Source: Pseudomonadota bacterium
Lineage (GTDB): Bacteria; Pseudomonadota; Gammaproteobacteria; Burkholderiales; Burkholderiaceae_C
Length of the DNA: 64,000 nucleotides
Assembly: GCA_021847345.1 (NCBI GenBank)
Contig: JAJZTW010000009.1
Span: 1-64,000, forward strand
Reading direction: 5' to 3'
This document shows positions 39,914 through 46,976 of the stretch, piece after piece; position 1 is the stretch's first letter; every line of letters starts with the position of its first letter. The notes under the pieces were generated by a model, which made no database searches, was not told the origin of the DNA, and was given only the letters and a program-made list of their open reading frames with translations. The position numbers were made by a program, and so were the translations under genes.

Positions 39914-39916
39914 GAC
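39891..39916. promoter_or_regulatory. 26-bp near-perfect palindrome over the yeiH start codons
   Basis: Arms 39891-39900 and 39907-39916 are perfectly complementary (GTCATGACGA type) around a 6-base centre. In the mRNA this gives a 10-bp stem that buries both candidate AUGs (39913 and 39895) just after the Shine-Dalgarno-like ACAGGA. It may be an operator, a translational switch, or a chance result of the MTK...VMT codons. Confidence 0.5.
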
Positions 39917-39948
39917 TTATATTCCTGTAAAACAGTTTGTTTCTTTAA

Positions 39949-39977
39949 GGATCATCTAGAAAAGTGTTCGATGATCC
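39949..39977. promoter_or_regulatory. inverted repeat upstream of yeiH
   Basis: Perfect 7-bp arms GGATCAT (39949-39955) and ATGATCC (39971-39977) flank a 15-bp A+T-rich spacer, 36 bp upstream of the yeiH ATG. Size and position fit a regulator-binding site, but no dedicated regulator gene is adjacent. Confidence 0.35.
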
Positions 39978-40012
39978 CTCCCCGCGCGTCAGGCCGCCGT
40001 GCCTGCCCGGTG

Positions 40013-40034
40013 GTTGGCCCGCACCCGCTTCCAC
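40013..40034 (+). repeat. left 22-bp direct repeat flanking the toxin-antitoxin module
   Basis: Identical over 22 bp to 40959-40980, in the same orientation; it starts GTTGGCCCGC and ends CGCTTCCAC. Sequence outside the repeat differs. Together the two copies bracket the toxin-antitoxin genes and their operator. Confidence 0.65.
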
Positions 40035-40136
40035 ATCTGGCTCGCCAACCAGGGCGAATCTGGGCACTGGAGCGTCACGCTCGCTTCAGGGCCCTGAAGC
40101 ACACGCCCGGAATGCCCTCACGCCCTCACGCCGCGC

Positions 40137-40418
40137 TCAAGCCGCAAGTTCCCGCAAGATCTCCGGATGGCGCGTTGCAACGATCATCAACGTTTGCGCA
40201 GCACCGGACGGCCTGCGTCGGCCCTGCTCCCACTCCTGGAGCGTGCGCACCGATACCCCCATGAGTGCGGCGAATTTCGACTGCGAGAGTCCCGAGGCAG
40301 CTCGCGCCTGGGCGACCGGCGAATGAACGACGGCACCCTGCCCGGCTCGCATCTGCTTGACCGATTCGAGCAGCTTGTGCCCGAGCTCCTCTCCGGTCAT
40401 GGCGTCACGCTTGGACAT
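40137..40418 (-). CDS. XRE-family antitoxin (NadS/HigA-like) of a type II toxin-antitoxin pair
   Basis: Encodes 93 residues ending in an XRE helix-turn-helix (about residues 38-85: ARAASGLSQSKFAALMGVSV, RTLQEWEQGRR). The N-terminal part (about 1-35) should wrap the toxin. ATG 40418 has AAGGAGG upstream, within the toxin gene, and overlaps the toxin stop by 14 bp. This toxin-first order is typical of HigBA and related RelE/NadS pairs. It should neutralise the toxin and, with it, repress the operon at the palindrome 40736-40752. Confidence 0.88.
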   Translation of the reverse strand: MSKRDAMTGEELGHKLLESVKQMRAGQGAVVHSPVAQARAASGLSQSKFAALMGVSVRTLQEWEQGRRRPSGAAQTLMIVATRHPEILRELAA

Positions 40419-40725
40419 GGTCGATTTCCTCCTTGATGGCCTTGAGGATATTGGCGGGGATGGTACCGCGCACGGCCTTCGCATAGATGACCAGAAGGAA
40501 GATCACGCCGCTTTCCAGCCGGTTGTAGTAGATCACACGAACTCCACCGCGCTTGCCAGTGCCCGAGCGGCTCCACCGTACCTTGCGACATCCGCCCGAA
40601 CCCGGGATAACGTCACCTGCCAACGGGTTCGCGGCAAGCCACGCGCAGAAGTCGCCAAACTCATCCTCGGTCCAGATTGACTTGGCGTCAGAGCCGAAAA
40701 GCGGGGTCTCGACGACGGTGTACAT
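40405..40725 (-). CDS. RelE/HigB-like toxin of a type II toxin-antitoxin pair
   Basis: Encodes 106 residues of the RelE/ParE fold: an N-terminal helix pair (IWTEDEFGDFCAWLAANPLAGDVIPG) then a basic sheet with KVRWSRSGTGKRGGVRVIYY and LLVIYAKAVRG. The conserved W-x-x-x-G-x-G-K-R-G-G-x-R-V-I-Y-Y stretch is characteristic of the RelE toxins paired with NadS-type antitoxins. It probably cleaves translated mRNA. No Shine-Dalgarno lies before the ATG, while a TATAGT -10 sits eight bases upstream, so the transcript may be leaderless. Confidence 0.88.
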   Translation of the reverse strand: MYTVVETPLFGSDAKSIWTEDEFGDFCAWLAANPLAGDVIPGSGGCRKVRWSRSGTGKRGGVRVIYYNRLESGVIFLLVIYAKAVRGTIPANILKAIKEEIDHVQA

Positions 40726-40735
40726 GGCACAAACT

Positions 40736-40752
40736 ATACGTCATTGACGTAT
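40736..40752. promoter_or_regulatory. toxin-antitoxin operator palindrome
   Basis: A perfect 17-bp palindrome (8-bp arms ATACGTCA and TGACGTAT around one T), 10 bp upstream of the toxin ATG and overlapping its TATAGT -10 (40733-40738, minus strand). Its place and symmetry fit binding by the XRE antitoxin for auto-repression. Confidence 0.75.
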
Positions 40753-41050
40753 GGTAACAGCTTCCGGAAGCAAGATCCATGCGCCAGCCATGGTGATGCG
40801 GCGGTCTGGTCGCAGCCGTGCTCACAAGGGGTCCTGCTGACCCCGTGCCCGGGCACATCGGCATAGGGGGCGGCTCATGAGAGCCGCGCCCCTGCGCGGC
40901 CAGCACCCCGTCGGGAGCACGCCGTCCGGTCCAGTCCCTCCACGCCCGACGAGCCCTTGTTGGCCCGCACCCGCTTCCACGCTCGCTGCAGGCTCTCTCG
41001 CGTCAGCGCTGCTTGCAGCAGCACCGACCCCATGCCCCGCGGTGCAAATG
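40753..41050. other. intergenic stretch with no recognised gene
   Basis: About 300 bp of GC-rich sequence between the toxin-antitoxin operator and the cold-shock terminator. Frames here have no coding-like similarity that I recognise. Its only notable content is the right 22-bp direct repeat at 40959-40980. Confidence 0.6.
40959..40980 (+). repeat. right 22-bp direct repeat flanking the toxin-antitoxin module
   Basis: Exact copy of 40013-40034 in the same orientation, starts 946 bp apart. Repeats like this can arise from site-specific or homologous insertion of a cassette, or serve as recombination points for its loss. Confidence 0.65.
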
Positions 41051-41082
41051 AAAAAAGCCGCTGCGTTCGCAGCGGCTTTTTT
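41051..41082. terminator. bidirectional Rho-independent terminator after the cold-shock gene
   Basis: Six A's, a 9-bp GC stem (GCCGCTGCG with CGCAGCGGC) around a TTC-centred loop, and six T's: a symmetrical intrinsic terminator. It lies 19 bp beyond the cold-shock gene stop on the minus strand and would work in both directions. Confidence 0.9.
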
Positions 41083-41101
41083 GTGGTGTACCCGGCCGGG
41101 T

Positions 41102-41308
41102 TCAGATCACTTGCACGTTCGCGGCCTGCAGGCCCTTCTGGCCTTGCTTGACTTCGAACTGCACGCGCTGGTTTTCCACCAGCGTCTTGAACCCGCTACC
41201 CTGGATTTCGCTGAAGTGCACGAACAGGTCGGCTCCGCCGCCTTCCTGGGCGATGAACCCGAAACCCTTGCCTTCGTTGAACCACTTCACGGTGCCTTGA
41301 CTCAGCAT
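41102..41308 (-). CDS. cold-shock domain protein (CspA family)
   Basis: A 68-residue single cold-shock domain. RNA-binding motifs RNP1 (KGFGFI) and RNP2 (DLFVHF) are intact, with the initial G-T-V-K-W-F-N strand. Such proteins melt mRNA structure and act as RNA chaperones in the cytoplasm. GGAAG lies upstream of the ATG. About 150 bp of non-coding sequence precedes it, ending in an A+T-rich promoter-like region around 41430-41480, so a long 5' leader of the kind found in csp genes is likely. An intrinsic terminator follows. Confidence 0.95.
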   Translation of the reverse strand: MLSQGTVKWFNEGKGFGFIAQEGGGADLFVHFSEIQGSGFKTLVENQRVQFEVKQGQKGLQAANVQVI

Positions 41309-41518
41309 GTTGCTTCCTTCGATCGAGTGACGATAGTTCCCGGGCGGCACGCGCCGCTCGGCGCAGAGACACACAAGACCATCACTTGATGAATTCAGCG
41401 CCACCCTGGCGCGAGGCCGCGGGTTGACCAAAGATCAAAAAAGCTGAGTTACTTCTGTATACCTGTATCGCCACTTTAGCACAGCAGCCCGAATCCTGCA
41501 GAACGGGCCTGCGCGGAG

Positions 41519-41546
41519 AAAAAAAGCCGCGCGACCAGCGCGCGGC
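41519..41546 (-). terminator. Rho-independent terminator of the small periplasmic protein gene
   Basis: On the minus strand an 8-bp GC stem (GCCGCGCG with CGCGCGGC) around a 5-base loop is followed by seven T's (A's at 41519-41525 on the plus strand). It lies 18 bp past the stop at 41564. Confidence 0.88.
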
Positions 41547-41563
41547 GTCTCCGGGCACGGTGC

Positions 41564-41977
41564 TTACATCGACTTCTTGATGTCGCCGCAAGCCACGTAC
41601 TTCTTCAGGTCCTTGGCGCTCTCGTGCACGTTGATCGCCATCGGGCTGGCCAGCAGCTTGTCGATGGACACGGGCACGACGGTGCTGGACATGCCGCCCT
41701 TGACCGGCTTGAGACCGAAGGCGGGCTTCGGATCGAGCTTGTCGCAGGTACCGCTGTGGATGTGCGCAGGCTGCGCGACGCCGGCCGGGCCGCCCTTGAG
41801 GTGGATCACCACCTGGGTGCCCTTGCCATGGGGCTGCAGCGTGGCATAGCCGGTTTCGCCGGAGCCGTTCTGCGCGGCCAGATCGATTTTCAAGCCCATG
41901 TCGGCAGCCAGGACCGGAGTCTGCGCCGCCATCCCCAGCCCTACGCCAAAGGCCAGGCAAGCAAGGATTTTCTTCAT
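41564..41977 (-). CDS. small secreted protein with superoxide-dismutase-like / CHRD-like fold
   Basis: Encodes 137 residues with a clear signal peptide (MKKILACLAFGVGLGMAAQT..., cleavage after VLAA, about residue 25). The mature part contains A-H-I-H-x-G-x-C (about 72-79) and a late VHESAKDLKKYVACGDI segment. The two cysteines could form the disulfide of Cu,Zn-SOD-like folds. The full set of SOD metal ligands is not visible, so enzyme activity is unlikely. It probably is a small periplasmic protein of unknown role. AAGGAA precedes the ATG. Confidence 0.75.
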   Translation of the reverse strand: MKKILACLAFGVGLGMAAQTPVLAADMGLKIDLAAQNGSGETGYATLQPHGKGTQVVIHLKGGPAGVAQPAHIHSGTCDKLDPKPAFGLKPVKGGMSSTVVPVSIDKLLASPMAINVHESAKDLKKYVACGDIKKSM

Positions 41978-42102
41978 TGGGATATTCCTTCGAGTAGTCG
42001 AAAATACGACCGATTCGAATGGTAGGAAGGGCCACACAACCACACCGTTACTGTGGTCATTCGCGCGACCGGAGCTCGGCGCGGCCTGCCCCGCCCCCGG
42101 GC

Positions 42103-42513
42103 TCAGGCAGCGTGATCCAGCGGACGCGGCAGCGTGTCGGGGGCGTGCGCCAGCTGATGTCCGAACCACAGGCTTTGCGCGATTCGTCCGGCCAGTTGAT
42201 CGGCGCGGGCCCCGAGTTCGGCGGAGCAGGTCTCGGCCGTCGTCTCGGAGAACAGCTCCAGCCAGCGCCGGAACAACGACGGGTTCAGTTCCGGCAGCGC
42301 CTGGTGCGCCGGCATCGGCGTGCCGTGGTAGCGCCTGGTGCCCAGCAGCACCGAGGACCAGAAATCCACCATCTTGGCCAGGTGCACGGGCCAATCGCCG
42401 ATGTGACGCTCGAACACCGGGCCGAGCAGCTCATCGGAGCGCACGCGGGAGTAGAAGCCGTGGACCAGCCGGTGGATCTCGGCTTCGCTGGAATCGCTGG
42501 ACGGCAGGTGCAT
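42103..42513 (-). CDS. group III truncated haemoglobin
   Basis: Encodes 136 residues of a 2-on-2 globin. Visible marks are the FYSRVRSDELLGPVFERHIGDW segment of the B-E helices, FWSSVLLGTRRYHGTPMPAH with the proximal His (about 71), and the WL-x-x-F segment. Group III globins bind O2 and NO and are often linked to nitrosative stress. An upstream ATG (42555) would add 14 residues but lies inside the NsrR-like operator, so the ATG at 42513 is preferred, although neither has a good ribosome site. Confidence 0.85.
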   Translation of the reverse strand: MHLPSSDSSEAEIHRLVHGFYSRVRSDELLGPVFERHIGDWPVHLAKMVDFWSSVLLGTRRYHGTPMPAHQALPELNPSLFRRWLELFSETTAETCSAELGARADQLAGRIAQSLWFGHQLAHAPDTLPRPLDHAA

Positions 42514-42550
42514 GGCGGGGCGCACGCGCCCGCGACAGCCGGGCACGTTG

Positions 42551-42573
42551 AACATTCATATGAAATGCATGTT
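42551..42573. promoter_or_regulatory. NsrR-like 11-1-11 operator before the truncated globin
   Basis: Two 11-base halves, AACATTCATAT and AAATGCATGTT, flank one base, matching the known NsrR pattern AAGATGYATTT-N-AAATGCATCTT at about 18 of 22 positions on the globin strand. It sits 38 bp upstream of the chosen start. NsrR is an NO-sensing repressor, so the globin would be induced by NO. Confidence 0.65.
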
Positions 42574-42761
42574 ATATCCGGAGGCCCAGCGGATGCAAGC
42601 GGCGAACGGCCAGGCCGCTTCGAGCCGGTTGCAGCCCCGACGCCACGACGCCTATCCTTGACGCCAACGCGATGGGAGTTGCGCCGCATGCTCCGGGGCC
42701 GAGGCCGGCCGCGGGCCTTGTCTGCGACGAACAAGGACCCCAACGGAAAGGCGACGGCATC

Positions 42762-43553
42762 ATGGCCACCAAACCCCTGAAGATCGGCATTTCGGCCCGC
42801 ATCGACCACCCCCAGCCGGGGCAGTCCGGGCTGCGCGCGAAGACCCTGCAATACCTGGAGCAATCGGTCGCGCACTGGGCCATGTCGCGCGACGTGCTGG
42901 TGTTCATGGTGCCCACGGTGGCCACCGGTGGCGGCATCGTGCGCAGCAACATCCGCCTGTCCGACTACGCCGATGCGCTCGACGGGCTCATCCTGCAGGG
43001 CGGCTCCGACCTGAGCCCGCACAGCTACGGCGAGGAGCCGCTGCGCCCCGAATGGTCCGGCGACCCCATGCGCGACGGCTACGAAATGGAACTGCTGCAC
43101 GAGTTCATCGAGGTTCGCAAGCCGGTGCTGGGAATCTGCCGCGGCGCGCAGCTGATCAACGTGGCCATGGGCGGCACGCTGTACCAGGACGTGCCCACCC
43201 AGCTTCCGGACAGCCGAACCGCGCACCTGAGCGAAAGCTACGATCGCAACTGGCATCCGGTTCGCTTCGTCAAGGACGGCCTGCTCGCGCGCCTGTATCC
43301 GGACGTCGACGCGGCGAGCCTGCACATCGTCTCGGTGCACCACCAGGCGGTGCGCGCGCTGGGGCGCGATCTCGTGATCGACGCCATCAGCCCCGACGAC
43401 GGCCTGCCGGAGGCGATTCGAGGCACGGGGCGCAACTTCCTGCTCGGGCTGCAGTGGCACCCCGAGTTCCATCACCCCTCGGAGTCGCAATTGCTCGACT
43501 GCACACCGATTCTCGACGAGTTCCTGCGCAATGTGCGCAAGCGTCGCTGGTAA
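42762..43553 (+). CDS. class I glutamine amidotransferase-like gamma-Glu hydrolase (PuuD-like)
   Basis: Encodes 263 residues of the peptidase C26 fold. The nucleophile Cys lies in GICRGAQLINVAMGG (about residue 127), and the catalytic His-Glu in LQWHPEFHHP (about 230). The ILQGGSDL oxyanion segment is near residue 80. PuuD hydrolyses gamma-glutamyl-GABA in putrescine breakdown; here no other puu genes are present, so the exact gamma-glutamyl substrate is open. It is first in a run of three same-strand genes. Confidence 0.87.
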   Translation: MATKPLKIGISARIDHPQPGQSGLRAKTLQYLEQSVAHWAMSRDVLVFMVPTVATGGGIVRSNIRLSDYADALDGLILQGGSDLSPHSYGEEPLRPEWSGDPMRDGYEMELLHEFIEVRKPVLGICRGAQLINVAMGGTLYQDVPTQLPDSRTAHLSESYDRNWHPVRFVKDGLLARLYPDVDAASLHIVSVHHQAVRALGRDLVIDAISPDDGLPEAIRGTGRNFLLGLQWHPEFHHPSESQLLDCTPILDEFLRNVRKRRW

Positions 43554-43589
43554 GCCGGGTCGCGGGCGATGCCGCTCATGGGGGAACCC

Positions 43590-44267
43590 GTGACGCGAAG
43601 AACCCTGCTCTCCTGGAGCACCGGCAAGGACAGCGCGTGGGCCCTCCAGGTGCTGCGGCAGGACCCGAGCCACGACGTGGCTGGGCTGTTCTGCACGGTG
43701 AACAAGGCCTTCGATCGCGTCGCCATGCACGGCGTGCGCGTCGAACTGCTGCGGCGCCAGGCCGCGGCCACCGGGCTGCCGTTGCGCCTGGTCGAGATCC
43801 CCGATCCGTGCAGCAACGAGCAGTACGCCCAGGCCATGCAGGGCCTTGTCGCCGCCGCCCGGCAGGACGGAATCGGTTGCTTCGCGTTCGGCGACCTGTT
43901 TCTCGACGACATCCGGAGCTATCGCGAGCACAGCCTGCGAGGCACCGGAATCGAAGCGGCGTTCCCGCTGTGGGGCAGGCCCACCCGCGAGCTCGCGCAG
44001 TCGATGATCGACGGCGGGCTGCGCGCGGTGATCAGCTGCGTCGACCCGAAGCGCATGCCGGCTGACCGCTGCGGACTCGACTTCGACGCGGACTTCGTCG
44101 CCCGGCTTCCCGCCGGCGTGGACCCCTGCGGCGAGCACGGCGAGTTCCACAGCTTCGCCTTCGACGGCCCGATGTTTCGACGACCGGTGGAAATCACGGT
44201 GGGCGAAACCGTCGAGCGCGGCGGCTTCGTGTTCACCGACCTGTTGCCGGCGCACGCCACGCGATGA
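43590..44267 (+). CDS. PP-loop ATPase of the DUF71 / diphthamide-synthetase-like family
   Basis: Encodes 225 residues from GTG 43590, with GGGGAA upstream; ATGs at 43569 and 43578 are alternatives. The PP-loop is SWSTGKDSAWAL (about residues 8-19) and the C-terminal motif EHGEFHSFAFDGPMF matches the adenine-nucleotide alpha-hydrolase family related to Dph6. Eukaryotic Dph6 amidates diphthine, but bacteria lack diphthamide, so the bacterial amide or thiolation target is unknown. It overlaps the next gene by ATGA. Confidence 0.85.
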   Translation: MTRRTLLSWSTGKDSAWALQVLRQDPSHDVAGLFCTVNKAFDRVAMHGVRVELLRRQAAATGLPLRLVEIPDPCSNEQYAQAMQGLVAAARQDGIGCFAFGDLFLDDIRSYREHSLRGTGIEAAFPLWGRPTRELAQSMIDGGLRAVISCVDPKRMPADRCGLDFDADFVARLPAGVDPCGEHGEFHSFAFDGPMFRRPVEITVGETVERGGFVFTDLLPAHATR

Positions 44268-44662
44268 GCACGCGCGAAGTCGCGAAAGCCTGCCCCTGCG
44301 GCAGCGCCAAACCCTTCGATGCCTGCTGCGGCCCCTGCCTGGACGGTGCCCGTGTCGCGCCCACGGCCGAGGCGCTGATGCGTTCGCGCTATGTCGCCTA
44401 CGCGCTGGGGCGCGAGGATTACCTGCTCGCGACCTGGCAAGCGTCCACCAGGCCGGCAGCGCTGGGCCTCGACGGGCAGCCCGGGATGCGCTGGATCGGG
44501 CTGGACATCAAGCGCCACGAAGCCCTGGGCGATTCGCGCGCGGTGGTCGAGTTCGTCGCGCGCTACCGGGTCGGCGGCCGCGCCCGGCGCCTGCACGAGA
44601 CCAGTCGCTTCGTGCTGGAGGACGGGCGCTGGTTCTACGTCGACGGCGACGTCGCCGAATAG
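44264..44662 (+). CDS. ychJ: YchJ-family (UPF0225) protein with SEC-C-like zinc motif
   Basis: Encodes 132 residues. The N-terminal CPCGSAKPFDACCGPCL (about 10-26) is the zinc-binding motif of the YchJ group, followed by the conserved AEALMRSRYVAYALG helix and a C-terminal NTF2-like region ending in HETSRFVLEDGRWFYVDGD. Function is not established. Its start overlaps the stop of the PP-loop ATPase gene, so the two are translated together. Confidence 0.9.
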   Translation: MSTREVAKACPCGSAKPFDACCGPCLDGARVAPTAEALMRSRYVAYALGREDYLLATWQASTRPAALGLDGQPGMRWIGLDIKRHEALGDSRAVVEFVARYRVGGRARRLHETSRFVLEDGRWFYVDGDVAE

Positions 44663-44745
44663 CGCACCCGGGCACCCGGCCGCGTGCGCGCGGCGGTGGC
44701 TTGAGAACGCCCCCAGGGCCGGGCTGGGCGCAGCCCGGAGCGTCC

Positions 44746-45636
44746 TCAGTCTCCCGGCCCCGGCCCGATTTGGGCGACGTCGGGACGCCCACGCGGATAG
44801 CTGCGCAGGAACTTGCCCGCCAGCAGCGTGGGATAGCGCTCAACCGAGACAAGGCGCTTGACCCGGGCGCGCAGGATCAGCGCGCCGCGTACCGCCGAGC
44901 GCAGCCAACGCGGCGGCTCGGCGAAGCCCGCCGCCACGCGCAGGCGCGGGCGCACCAGGCAGGTGGCCACCGGCAACACCAGCCCACGCAGCGGACGCGG
45001 CAGCCAGCCCTGCATCACCGCCACCGTGGCCCGCGCCACGCGGGCGCTGGCCTCGTTGGGCACCATTTCACGCTGCTCGTAGGCCTCGACGAAAGCGTCG
45101 AAGGCCTGCCGGGTCGACGGGATGTCCGTCAGGCCCATGCGCCGGCCGATTCCCACCCAGTAGTGGAACCACGCCTGCTGCTCGTGCTCGGTGAAACGGC
45201 GCCAGCCGAATTCGTCCATCCAGCGGATCGGAAAATCGATGAAGGTCCACAGCACGAACAGGAAATCGTCATTGGGAATCCGGAACCGACCATGGATGCT
45301 GTTCATGCGAGCCAGCGCCTCGGCACCCTCGCCACCCTCCCAGCCGCCTTCCATGAACAGCGCGATCAGCACGTTGGTGTCGTCGTAGCGCTTCTGGCCA
45401 TGGCGCTGAAACTGGCCGGTACGGTCGAGCAGGCGCGCCACGCTGGCGCTGCCGTAGGTGTGGAACAGCGCCACCTCCAGCGAGCGCGTGGTATCGAACG
45501 GAAACTCGTAGCAAGACAACAAGTGCACGATGCGCTGGCAATCGGCCTGCGCATCCAGCGACGCGATGTGCTCTCGCACGCGGCGATCGTGCAGGAAGCC
45601 CAAAGGGCGACGAAAAGCTGGTGGGTTCGCGTTCAT
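44746..45636 (-). CDS. oxygenase MpaB family protein (DUF2236)
   Basis: Encodes 296 residues, mainly helical. The DUF2236 pattern is visible: a variable N-terminal helix bundle, ALFHTYGSASVARLLDRTGQF, RYDDTNVLI, then a conserved W-x-x-I-x-x-P-I segment and EHEQQAWFHYWVGIGRRMGL. The family includes the fungal MpaB oxygenase and is related to latex-clearing haem oxygenases, but bacterial substrates are unknown. The ATG at 45636 gives a normal N-terminus. A tandem 8-bp repeat lies about 70-110 bp upstream. Confidence 0.8.
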   Translation of the reverse strand: MNANPPAFRRPLGFLHDRRVREHIASLDAQADCQRIVHLLSCYEFPFDTTRSLEVALFHTYGSASVARLLDRTGQFQRHGQKRYDDTNVLIALFMEGGWEGGEGAEALARMNSIHGRFRIPNDDFLFVLWTFIDFPIRWMDEFGWRRFTEHEQQAWFHYWVGIGRRMGLTDIPSTRQAFDAFVEAYEQREMVPNEASARVARATVAVMQGWLPRPLRGLVLPVATCLVRPRLRVAAGFAEPPRWLRSAVRGALILRARVKRLVSVERYPTLLAGKFLRSYPRGRPDVAQIGPGPGD

Positions 45637-45707
45637 GGCGGGAACCTGGCGGGTGCTGTGCATCGAGCTGCGGGCCATGCGCTGGCGCATCTGCCGGGCC
45701 ACATGGG

Positions 45708-45747
45708 CGTTCGGGCGTTCGGACGTTCGGGCGTTCGGACGTTCGCG
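45708..45747. repeat. 8-bp tandem repeat, five units
   Basis: CGTTCGGG and CGTTCGGA alternate for four full units (45708-45739), and a fifth unit matches six of eight bases. It lies upstream of the DUF2236 gene, in its probable leader or promoter, and could slip in copy number. Confidence 0.8.
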
Positions 45748-45906
45748 ATCCAAATCCGCGCAATGCTCGCACAAGACCCTGGATAACCCAAGGGTGCGAA
45801 CCCGGGGAGCCGGATTCGCCGCCGAGGTCCGGCGGGAAAAGACACCGTGCCTTCCGACCCTGCCCACGCCTTTCGCCCTCTTGCGCCCTGATCCGGCGCG
45901 GCGTGC

Positions 45907-46962
45907 TCAGTGCGGGTGGCGGTGGTGAAGATCCGGCGCGTGCGCGTGGCTGTGGGTCAACGGCTCGTGACGGTGCCGATGGGTGTGGCGCTCGCCGGGA
46001 GCCACCGGGATCTCGTGCTCGTGCTGGTGGTGTTCGTCGTGCTCATGCTCATGCTCGTGCTCGAGCACCTCGTGCGTGTGCAGGTGCTCGTGGCGCTCCT
46101 TCAGGTGCAGCCAGACGCCGATTCCCATCAGCAAGGCGGCTCCGAGCAACGGCAAGGTCAGGGGATCGCCCATGAGCACGGCGAGCAGCGCGCCGAAGAA
46201 CGGCGCGATGGAAAAGTACGCGCCGGTTCGCGCAGAGCCCAGGTGGCGCAGCGCGACGACGAACAGCGACAGGCTGACGCCGTAGGCCAGCAAGCCGACG
46301 AGCATCGCCGCGGCGCCCAGCGCCGGACCCGGCAGCCTGGCGCCGGCGCCCAGTGCCAGCGCCAGGTTGACGCCGCCGGCCACCAGCCCCTTGATGGAAG
46401 CGACCCAGCTCGAATCGGCGCCCGAGACCTTGCGGGTCAGATTGTTGTCGATACCCCAGGCCAGGCAGGCCCCCAGCACCAGCATCGCCGGGCCCAGGTC
46501 CGACACCGACCATTTCCCGCCGCCTGCGCCGCTGAGCAGCACCGCGCCCGCGACGATGGCCAGCATGCCCAGCGCGATGCGCCGATCGAAGTTCTCGCGG
46601 AACACGAACCACGCCAGCAGGGCGGTGAACACGCTCTCGGCGTTGAGCAGCAGCGCCGCGCCCGACGCCTGCATGCCGGCGAGCCCGCGCATCAGCAGCA
46701 CCGGGCCGAGCACGCCCCCGAAGCCCACGGCAGCGACGAACCAGAGCCATTCGGACGCGTCCAGCTTCACCCGTGGCGCACGCCGCAGCTGGCGCCACGC
46801 GCTCAGCCCGATGCCGGAGCCGAGGTAGAGCAGGCCCGCCAGCACCCAGGGATCGATACCCCGCAGCAGCTGCTTGGCCAGCGGCGTGCCGGCGCCGAAC
46901 AGCAAGGCCGCGCCCAGCGCCGGAACCACCCCGGGCCGCGCCAGGCCGCGAATTCGCCCCAT
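45907..46962 (-). CDS. EamA/DMT-family permease with a long histidine-rich cytoplasmic tail
   Basis: Encodes 351 residues: ten hydrophobic helices in two EamA repeats (about 10-140 and 150-285), then a tail from about 290 packed with His, Glu and Asp (HEHLHTHEVLEHEHEHEHDE, then more HxH pairs to the C-terminus, over 20 His). Such tails bind Ni2+, Co2+ or Zn2+. It is the last gene of the dmeR-dmeF operon (14 bp after dmeF), so a role in metal export or delivery is likely. Typical DMT proteins lack this tail. Confidence 0.85.
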   Translation of the reverse strand: MGRIRGLARPGVVPALGAALLFGAGTPLAKQLLRGIDPWVLAGLLYLGSGIGLSAWRQLRRAPRVKLDASEWLWFVAAVGFGGVLGPVLLMRGLAGMQASGAALLLNAESVFTALLAWFVFRENFDRRIALGMLAIVAGAVLLSGAGGGKWSVSDLGPAMLVLGACLAWGIDNNLTRKVSGADSSWVASIKGLVAGGVNLALALGAGARLPGPALGAAAMLVGLLAYGVSLSLFVVALRHLGSARTGAYFSIAPFFGALLAVLMGDPLTLPLLGAALLMGIGVWLHLKERHEHLHTHEVLEHEHEHEHDEHHQHEHEIPVAPGERHTHRHRHEPLTHSHAHAPDLHHRHPH

Positions 46963-46976
46963 GATGTCCGGCTCGC

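Noticed and set aside
41978-42102. Short inverted repeats TTCGA/TCGAA (41989-42002) and ACCACA/TGTGGT (42039-42057)
   Set aside because: Arms of five and six bases are near chance level; they may be an operator and a weak globin-gene terminator, but I could not support either.
42514-42555. Upstream ATG of the truncated globin as the true start
   Set aside because: It lies inside the NsrR-like palindrome, and family similarity begins after the later ATG; neither start has a ribosome site, so the choice is not certain.
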